64,000 nucleotides of DNA from Diphasiastrum complanatum (taxonomy: Eukaryota > Streptophyta > Lycopodiopsida > Lycopodiales > Lycopodiaceae), in NCBI GenBank assembly GCA_029204225.1, contig CM055114.1, positions 17,711,849-17,775,848 of the forward strand. Direction: 5' to 3'. The notes below the pieces were generated by a model. That model had not been told where the DNA came from. It was given only the letters and a program-made list of their open reading frames with translations, and did not search any database. The position numbers and the translations under genes are program-made. Numbering within the stretch: the first letter of the stretch is position 1; every line of letters begins with the position of its first letter. Positions 55,905 to 64,000 of the stretch are shown here, piece by piece.

Positions 55905-58900
55905 CTCCTTCTTCAACTAGTTTTAGCATAGACTTTGATAACACTCCAAGTGAACTCCTATGATTCATGAACAAGTTCTTTCCCAATGCTTTGGTGAAGA
56001 TATCAGCTACACATTCCCTTGAAGACACATGTTGAGGCTCCACCTCCTTTGCAATGACTTGCTCCCTCACAAAATGATATTGCACCTCAATATGCTTGCT
56101 CCTAGCATGAAAGATAGGATTGGTTGCCAACCTTTGGGCTGATTGATTGTCACAAAAGATGATTGGGCTCTCTGAAAAATCCATCAAGTGAAGGTCCTTT
56201 ATCATCCTCTTGATTCATACCATCTCCTTTGTGCAATGTGTAAGAGCTTTGTACTCGGCTGCACTAGATGACAATGAGGTAGTGGCTTGTTTCTTCGACA
56301 TCCATGATATAGCTCCATCACCTATGAAAATACAATGAGAACTAGTGGATTTCCTATCCATTACATCTCCAGCATAGTTCAAATCCAAAAATCCAAAAAT
56401 ATTAGGTGATGATCCCTCATACAGTATGCCAAAATCTCGAGTTCCAATGATGTACCTCATAACTCGCTTTCCTAGCTTCCAATGCTCCTCACTAGGATCT
56501 TGCATGAATTGACTCAGTATTCCAACACAATAGCTTAGATCAGGTCTAGTAATGGTTAGATAGATGAGTGAACCAACTAGCTTCCTATAGAGAGTAATGT
56601 CCTCGAAGGATCTTTCGTTACCTCTTATAGTTAGCTTTACATGAGACTCCATAGGTGTATCAATAGCTTTTGTATCTACCATATGAAATATTTCTAGAAT
56701 AGAATTAGTATACTTCTCTTGATAAATGAAAGTAGATTGAGAAGATCTAATGACTTCTATTCCTAAAATGTAATGCAAATTACCAAGATCCCTTGTTGTT
56801 CAGCATATTCTTTTGTCACTAGCATTGCCTTGTACTTATTGATAGATCCATCTTGGTTTGTCTTCACCTTGAATATCCATTTGCATCCAATACCTTTCTT
56901 GTCCTTAGGCAAGTCCACCAATCTCCATGTTCCATTCTTCATAAGAGCTTGATACTCAAGATCCATTGCTTGGATCCACTCCTCTTCTTTCCTTGCTTGA
57001 TCTACACTTGTAGGTCCATCCAAAGAGGTTAGGAAAGCAACATAATTTCCAAAAACTACTTGCTTACCCTTTTGATCATATGTGAGCCTTGAAGGTACTT
57101 GTCTTTCCCTTGATGTTCTCCTTGGCTTTTGACTTGATGAATGTCCATCATCATCACCATCCAAAGTAGGATCCTTTTCATCAACATCAAGAACGTTAGA
57201 TCCATCCACACTACCATCAATCATGCTTGAAGACACTTTTGGAAGGTTCCCATCATCAAAAATGATATCTCTACTAGCAATCACTTTGTTAGTAGAAGGA
57301 ACGTAAACCTTGTAGGCTTTACTCACCTCACTATATCCAACAAAAATACCTCTTCTTGAAGATGGATCCTCCTTGGTCCTGTCATCAAGAGTAATGTTGA
57401 CATAGCATGTGCATCCAAAGGTTCTTAGAAAGTTGACACTCGGCCTCCTCTTGAATAGCATCTCAAAAGGTGTCCTTCCATCCAAAATAGCACTCGGCCA
57501 CCTATTGCACAAGAAATTGGCACACAACAAAGCTTGATCCCAAAATGGTTTGTCAAGATTAGCACTTAACCTCATAGCTTTAGCACTTTCACATAAAGTC
57601 CTATTCTTCCTTTCAACCACTCCATTTTGTTGCGGGGTCCTTGATGTTGTATACTCCCTCTTGATCCCATGCTCATCACAAAAGGCCTTGAACTTGGTAG
57701 ATATGTACTCACCACCATCGTCACTCCTTAAGCACTTGATCTTTGTGAAAAATTGGTTCTTCCTTGAATTCTTGAACTTGATAAAGACATCATACACTTC
57801 ATCCTTGCTCTTTAGTAGATAGATCCAACAAAATATACTAAAATCATCAATGAATGTTACATACATCTTAGCTCCACTATTGCTAATTGTAGTAAATCCA
57901 TGAATATCCGAATGTACAAGTTAAAAAGGCTTTGTAGTTTTAGATATAGATCTAGTATAAGGTAGTCTATGTGACTTAGACAAAGCACAATACTCACAAA
58001 CATGTTTGATGCCACTTAAGAAACTTGGAAGACCTATCACAATCATCTTCCTAGCCTTTACCTCCAATGACTTGAAGTTGAGGTGTCCCATCCTTTTATG
58101 CCAAACCTCTTGAATAGGTATTTGCTCTCTTGAAACACATCCAACTTGGTTTACAATAACACAAGCATCTAGTTTGAACAACTTCCCTTGTCTTTTACCT
58201 TTTCCAACCAAGACATCCTATCTTTTGATCAAACAAGCATCTCCATCAAACTCCACCTTGAGGCCTTTACTTATTTAGCATTTGACTCACACTAAGCAAG
58301 TTCTTGGTGATAGATGGAATAAACAAGACATCCTCCAAATGAAAATTCCTATTTGTAGAGAGAGAAATAGGAATTGTGCCAATCCCTTTGATTGCACACT
58401 CACCATCATTGGCCATGTAGATCACTCTCTTGTCATCTCCATATGCCAACAAAGAAGTAAAGTACTCTTTGTGAAAGGTCATGTGTGAACTTGCTCCACT
58501 ATCAATCCACCAAGGATCTAGATCTCCATCATTAGCAAGCATACATGAAGAGATCGCAAAAGCATAATCATTTGCATCTTGAACATCCAAACCATCCTCA
58601 TCAAGCGTAAGATTACTTGAATAAGCTCTCCTTCCTTAATGCTTTCATCAATGCAAGCCAACTCATCATTCAATGCTTTCATCCTCAAAACAAAAGTACT
58701 TAGACTTTCTTCATTCTTTTGCAAACAAGAAAAGATTTACCTTCTTAGAGTCAACACTCTAGAAGTAGACTTGGATTCATAAAGCTTCTTCAATAAATTC
58801 CAAGCTTCCAAAGACGATGTGCACTTTCCAACTTCCTTGAGAAGCTCATTGGTAACATTCATCTTTATCATGTGTAGAGCCTTCTTGGCCCTCTTGTCAT

Positions 58901-59055
58901 ACCTCACTTGTGGCTGGTCTCTCCTCCAAACCTACAACAATATCCAAAACATCATTCATCTCAAGAAGTGACTCCATCCTTACTTTCCACAATGAATAGC
59001 TACTTGAGGTAAGTCTATCATTGGCTTCCAACATGACTCCAATTGAGGTTGCCAT
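55905..59055 (-). pseudogene. Copia D polyprotein with internal RT deletion
   Basis: Gag near 59055-58600 is frameshifted, starting MATSIGVMLEANDRL. Then protease WWIDSGASSHM (58510), zinc region HKRMGHLNF...CEYCALSKSH, integrase (57866 on: FIDDFSIFCWIYLL, LRSDDGGEY, NGVVERKN) and the RT N-terminal part to VTKEYAEQQG. At about 56790 this jumps directly to LHYILGIEV and RNase H. Roughly 190 RT residues, including the AFLNG box, the YGLKQAPRSW box and YVDD, are missing compared with copia Y. No 5' LTR is present; leader-like sequence runs out near 59200. Confidence 0.9.
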
Positions 59056-59204
59056 GTAGCAATGACCTGATCTTTCTTTTCAACCTGTTTCAATGCACAA
59101 AGCACTCCTTTGAACAATAACAAATGCTTTCAAAAGAAATCACCAAGATTTGAAACTATCTCTGTGGTGGCCTAGTCATTATAGATTTCCACAAAATCGA
59201 TGAA

Positions 59205-59423
59205 TTACGTAGTATAAAAGGTTTGATCGTTCCCCAAGATAGAGAATAATCTCATCTTTTGCATGGTAAATGTATATATGATGGTAAACAGACTAGAATG
59301 TATAAAATTCACAACGAATACTATAGCGACATAACTGGTTATCCAAAGATATTTGGGTAAATTGGCATCCAAGAACACCAATGGTGAAACGATTTGGTCA
59401 AGGTCTACAGTTGTAAAGATCAC
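59205..59423 (-). pseudogene. Ancient copia integrase relic
   Basis: The minus frame has FLDANLPKYLWITSYVAIVFVVNFIHSSLF, which follows the copia integrase pattern 'A.LPK.LW.EA...A.YV.NR..S..'. About 70 codons are seen. It is the most diverged copia piece in the window. Confidence 0.55.
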
Positions 59424-59826
59424 TTTATCTTTCAGGCTCTTCAGACATCAGGTAGACAGTCAGAACAGACAGCAACTAGCAAAGAGATTCATCAAGCAGA
59501 ACCACATTGGCTAAAGATTCTTCTTAATCAAACACAAAATATTAGTTCTTATCATAGAAAGCAAACAAAACAAAGCAACAAACAATCTCATTATCTGAAC
59601 ACATAGCTCATTCATAGTCGAAGGAAGTTTAGCTAAAATTTATGCTTAACAACTTCGGCTAATTTCCTGCACACATTTATGTTCTTCTCTGTCGCTTCTG
59701 GCTGGTTGGCTTGCTGCAGAAAATAGCCTTGTCTCGGGCTTCATTTTTTTCATTTACTTGTTCCAATGTGCCAGGAAATAGTTGTTCTTCTGGTTATAGT
59801 CTTCTTGGAATGACAAGTTCGAATAA
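59424..59826. other. Unassigned, possible remnant of the gypsy I 3' LTR
   Basis: No ORF or domain. On the minus strand it follows the G-rich tract at 59854-59827, where a 3' LTR would be expected, but no clear TG terminus or partner LTR is visible. Confidence 0.35.
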
Positions 59827-62518
59827 CCCCCCCCCTCCCCCCACCCCCACCCCCTCGATTGCCCATTGGTGCGAGGGGGTTATCAATTAATGTATTATTA
59901 ACAAGATGTGTATACCAACTATCCTCGGTCAGGATTTCAGACATCTCAACAGAAGGGACAGTTAGTGAAAGGGCAGCATATGTATATTCAAAAAATTTCT
60001 CTTTAATATACAGTTGTTGAACAGACAGAAGGGCATACAAAATAAGAGAAGCAATATTTACATGGCTGTAAGTATAATACAGTCTAGTTATTGGGTTAGT
60101 GGAGCAAAGTATATTATTTGCTTTTACTTCCTCCAAATAACGAGAATAGATAGCTTCCCAATCTATGTAGATTTCTCACAAATCAGGGAATAGTAACTGA
60201 TGAGGAACTCGAAAAGAAACTAATTTAAAGTTAGAAACAACTTCTTTCACATCAAAAATGTTAACTGATTCTAACTTATTCAAATACTCATCCAATGCTG
60301 GGAGAATATTATTTTCGAATGTCCTTAGCTATTCTAAGATGTATATATACAAGGATCCCGCGACCACATGAATCTAGTTAGTTTGCACATTGAACTTGTT
60401 CTGAACAATGGCAAGGGCGAGGATTCCTTTTTAATGCAGAGTTAGTTTAGACCAAAGGGTATTTATGTTAGAAAAAGTCCGAGGGTTTTCCCATTGTTCT
60501 TTTGTGTAACCAAAAAGTTTAGGTAAAAAAAGGTAATCCATCCTCCATTGGAGTTCTGGACTACAAAAAGGTGGAAGAAAAAATGTTAGTTCCTAATGAA
60601 ATGTCTGAGACCTTAGTAGTGAGTACACAATCTTGTTTTTCTTTACAACTGCTCCACTTGGTGACACCTGAGCTTGGTATAGAATGATGCTCAATGTCTC
60701 AGATTGGTCTTCAACAGCTTGTACCTCTGCAGCCTCCTTGGTTTCAATCTGCGTTTCTTGATCTTTCAGGATTTGCCTACAGATGGTATCCGTTTGGATG
60801 GCCTTTTCTGACATAACTGGTGTTGGCTCATCTATCTGCGTCTCCTAATCTTGTCCTTGTATTGGTTCTTCCGCATTAAAAATCTACATTTGGCCTGTTT
60901 TAAATTTGGCCTCTTCTAATTCCTCCTTCAACTTCTCATAAGCAATCATCTGTGGCTGCAGATATTGCAGCTGGAAGGTTTGGATCATCCTCTCCTAAAT
61001 TCCCTTCCATGCTATTGGATCAATTCAATATTTGCCATGAGATACGTAGGCACCTAGTGTGACTTCGGCGCTGATTTGCCATAGTATTGCCTCTTCGGCC
61101 TATTTCTTGTATATTTGATTGTATTTCTTTCACATTTCTACAGAATTTTGCAGTTGGGCAATTGAATCTTGAGCACTGTTGAGCTCATTACTCATCTCCA
61201 CATTACTACTCTGAAGAGTAGTTTGTACTCGTCTTTCTTCCTACAAAGAAGCCTGCAGGGTCTGAAGTTGTTGTTTAAGCAGTATATTTTCACTTTCGAA
61301 GGCGTTGGACTGCTCTTGCATTTCTTCCAACACTTCGAGCATGGCATCCTGCCTTCCTTTCGCTTCTTCAAGCTCTATGTTTTTCCTACTCAACTCTGCA
61401 TTGGCCGCTTCAAGCTCCTCGTTTTTATAGTCCAAGTCAGCCTTTGTTTCGCTCAGCTCTGTATCCCTCTGGGTGAGGTCTGCTCGGACTCTGTCATACT
61501 TGGAACCCCGCTTCCTGAATACCTTTTCCAAGTTGGAAAGATGCTGAATAGCTGCCCGTGTATCCGGCAGTAGTGTTCCAAACACCTTTTGATGTAATTC
61601 GGCATCGAGGATTGGTTTCTCAACGTCGCTTTCGTTGTCCTGCTGGTCATCAAGAAGCTCTTCTGCTCCTTGTGGTACTAGCTCTTATGGTATTTCAGCC
61701 TGATTATGCTCCTGATCAGCAGTGTCCTTCGCTTCCTCTTTTGCATCCATATTTCCTTCTATGCTGGACAATGGTGTATACTTGGATGATGGTGAAGTCA
61801 TTCTCACCGAGCTGCCTTGACTTGATGATGATGATGTGGTTGCTACGGTGGTTGCCTTTGATGTCTGCATCTGAGATTCCACCTCAATTGATGGGGCAAG
61901 CTCTTGTAGTACTGGTGCAATCCTGATATCCTCCTGCACTGTCAACACACCAACATGCATACATAAAATGCCCATCTGCTAACCCAACCTGAAAAACTGA
62001 TTAACTTTTACTAATTTATAGAATTGCTTGAAAGCAATCTGTCCGAAGGCAATCGGCTCTCCATTTAAAGCTCTCAGTAGGTATCCCATATTCGTATTTG
62101 AGATGGTGTACTCTTGCTCTGGTAAAAAGATAGAAGCAAGAGCAAATCTCACAAAGCTCTTGAGATTGGGGTCTCTAATGTAAGAGAGTTTATATCCCCG
62201 TTTCTCGAGATAAGCTTCTTCTTGGAAAACACCGCTCTTCGCAATGAAATCCGGTTTAGTAACTGGCATATTGCCGTCCATAGGCAATCCTAAGGCACGA
62301 CAGTAAAACCCTTCTGTGATAACAATCTCTTGATTGCGGACGGTTGTGGAAATATGTCCTGCTTCTATTTCGCCTAAGTTTTGGATCAGCTCATAACATA
62401 AATCAGTAAGAATTACTGATGGATTGAATTGAATAAGTCCTTCAATTCGCGCTCGTACAACTAGTGGTTGTAATACTGGTATCACTGGCTTTGGGTGCGT
62501 TTTGAATACAATCGCCAT
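59750..62518 (-). pseudogene. Gypsy I aORF, ~920 codons, interrupted only by stop codons
   Basis: The ATG at 62518 (MAIVFKTHPKPVIPVLQPL) opens a frame that runs without a frameshift to 59750. I count about fourteen in-frame stops (nine TAG, three TGA, two TAA), the first at 61979. N-terminal domain (to ~residue 175): VRARIEGLIQFNPSVILTDL...VITEGFYCRALGLP, resembling the Athila ORF1 / plant transposon-protein layout. A Ser-rich linker follows near 61810. A strong coiled coil spans 61585-61241 (DLTQRDTELSETKADLDYKN). The C-terminal ~350 codons are W/Y/L-rich (EILTEDSWYTHLVNNTL). It is downstream of integrase on the same strand, an env-like position, but no signal peptide or clear membrane segment is seen. 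It has the same architecture as the T-family aORF with little sequence identity. Confidence 0.65.
59827..59854 (-). promoter_or_regulatory. G-quadruplex-capable G-rich tract, possible polypurine tract
   Basis: Minus strand: G5-T-G5-T-G6-A-G9. Four G-runs with single-base loops fit the strictest quadruplex pattern. It lies at the 3' end of the gypsy I aORF and may be the polypurine tract. Long homopolymers can be assembly errors. Confidence 0.55.
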
Positions 62519-63013
62519 GGTGTTTGCAGTTGTAAATGAGCGATGGCAGACAAGAGCTTGATCGCAACAATTCGCAAATCGGAGAGCAAGAGTGATGGAA
62601 AGTGGTAGCGACAACAACTAAAGTGTTTGAGGTTTTAGGCATATTGATGATATTTTGGCGGATTAGACTAATATTAAATGGAAGCGTGTCCTTCATTTTG
62701 AAGGTACATACTCAATAATAAAGTGTCTAGTCCTAGAAAAACAAAAAAAAACAAAACACACGAATGTTTCGCTTACTAAGTCGAAGCAAAAATTATTATG
62801 CAAAAAATATGAAGGTAGTGTCGCACTTTCCGTATTTCTAAAATGGTAAATACACTGTGGTGTCGGATTTTTCGCAAAATATAAAATGTAGCAATGCTTC
62901 GGTATTTTCGGCATTTTTGCTAAACTTTGGTAAAAAGATACATCAGAAATTAGTCATAGTAGCGCTTCACCCTTGAACCATTTACTCGAGTGTCAAGTAA
63001 ATGTCCTTGGAGA
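62519..63013 (-). other. pol-aORF spacer of gypsy I
   Basis: Non-coding, AT-rich, with scattered CpG-containing words (tcgcttac, tcgaagc, tttcgca, gtcggatttttcgc, cttcggtattttcggc). It probably contains the start of the aORF transcript; TATA-like ttatattttg lies near 62875, but no box is certain. Confidence 0.5.
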
Positions 63014-64000
63014 TCAACTAACTAAAGTGATCAAAACTTCTATGACTTTATACGGTCCCATCCATCTGGTATGTAATTTTCCAGAAAACAACATGTGTCT
63101 GTTATCATACAGAAGCACATAGTCTCCTCGTTTAATTATTATTTTCTTAATGGATTGGTCAAAATTTTCTTTTCTTTTATTCTGAACTCGTTCAGTCTCG
63201 ATTAATGAAAGACGAAGATCCTCTTCCAGTTGCGTCAAAGAAATCATTAGCTCCCGGAGACTATCGTGTTCATCCATTCGCTCTTTATTACTAGTGCGAA
63301 ATGTCGGAACTTTGAACTCTATTGGTAGTATGGGATGCATTCCATACACAAGATAGTATGGAGTCTGCCTAGTTGTAATCTTTTCAGTAGTTCTATATGC
63401 CCATAAGACAGACGGTAACTTCTGATCCCAAGCAGAAGAATGTGTTTCTGTTCCTTTATTCAAAATTTTACATAGAATTCCATTTGCTCGTTCCGTAATC
63501 CCATTTGCTTTTGGATTATATGGAGTGGTTTGGCGATGTGTAATAGAAAAATACGACAACATGGCTTCAATGGTTTGATTAAGAAAATGGGTTCCCCTAT
63601 CGCTAACAAGTTCTGGGACAACCATATCGCGTGATAATGTTTTGGAATAAAAACTTTGCTACAGTCTTAGCATCGTTCTTAATTGTGGCTTCGGCCTCTA
63701 CCATCTTGGTAGCATAGTCCGTGGCAACGAGTATGTAACGACGACGAGTTTTACGCGTGATCGGTTTGATAGGTGCTACAAAATCTATCCCCCACTTCTC
63801 AAAGGGTTCTAAGGGGATAAATGGAGTAAGCGGCCAATGTGTTGCGAAGCTGGGTTTCCCCATCCTCTGGCACGCATCATATTTTTTAATGAATAATTTA
63901 ACATCTCTATAGACGGTAGGCCACCAATATTTAGCATTTAAAATCTTTTTTGTAGTGTTTTTAAGAGCATAGTGACCCCTCGAATCTTCCTCATGTAGTG
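63014..64000 (-). pseudogene. Gypsy I integrase, running off the window
   Basis: Minus strand: a zinc region (HYALKNT...WWPTVYRDV...CQRMGKPS) at 63999-63840, core WGIDFVAPIKPITRKTRRRYILVATDYATK, ELVSDRGTHFLNQ and the catalytic Glu region NPKANGITERANGIL. Then VYGMHPILPIEF and the C-terminal RGDYVLLYDNR...GKLHTRWMGPYKVIEV box. One frameshift lies at about 63615. Core Asp, Asp and Glu are visible. No chromodomain follows, unlike chromovirus A. RT and gag lie beyond the window. Confidence 0.9.

Noticed and set aside
59205-62518. env-like gene of gypsy I
   Set aside because: The position is env-like, but I see no signal peptide, no clear membrane anchor and no Cys-rich ectodomain; a coiled-coil aORF describes it better.

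Overview
The window is plant nuclear DNA made almost entirely of nested LTR retrotransposons. The evidence is Ty1/copia and Ty3/gypsy polyproteins of plant type, primer-binding sites for plant initiator tRNA-Met and tRNA-Asp, a chromodomain integrase, a tRNA-like SINE and a plant-style extra ORF in the gypsy elements. I found no convincing host gene, rRNA or cellular tRNA gene. A large, repeat-rich land-plant genome fits; the species cannot be told from the sequence.

Layout. 1-3228: a (GA)n tract, then a copia element on the minus strand (C1) whose RT/RNase H part is replaced by an unrelated ORF; it carries a gypsy solo LTR with perfect TSDs. 3229-7583: pieces of one tRNA-Asp-primed gypsy family (here called T): leader, PBS and LTR (E), then the extra ORF downstream of pol (aORF, copy J) with its TATA box. 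7584-8929: 3' end of a copia element (B1). 8930-21030: a chromovirus (A) on the minus strand, split inside its RT by a complete but decayed copia element (12400-19018, 5-bp TSD). 21039-24962: copia B2. 25058-26412: the second copy (C2) of the RT-less copia type. 26413-30577: gypsy T copy B. 30696-34502: copia F on the plus strand. 34503-36563: not recognised. 36564-39201 and 45633-50066: gypsy T copies K and C, opened by a young, apparently intact copia element, Y (39202-45632), which has 655-bp LTRs differing at one base, a TSD, a PBS and a 1317-aa polyprotein. 50067-55265: mixed fragments, a tRNA-like SINE with a 15-bp TSD, gypsy H and copia E. 55266-59055: copia D with an internal RT deletion. 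59205-64000: gypsy I with integrase and a very long aORF decayed by stop codons only.

How it fits together. Y is the only element that still looks autonomous. C1, C2 and D lack RT parts and could move only with help. The gypsy family T can be pieced together from its copies: LTR, tRNA-Asp PBS, a roughly 1.1-kb leader carrying an array of CTCTCGCA/TGCGAG motifs, gag with four zinc knuckles, pol, a second spacer with the same motif array, a TATA box, and an aORF with coiled coil. The most unusual signals are the RT-replaced copia pair, the motif arrays before both gag and aORF, and a row of consecutive short hairpins in the chromovirus LTR. Boundaries were read by eye. TG/CA termini and TSDs are exact where stated; other junctions are approximate to about 10-30 bases.
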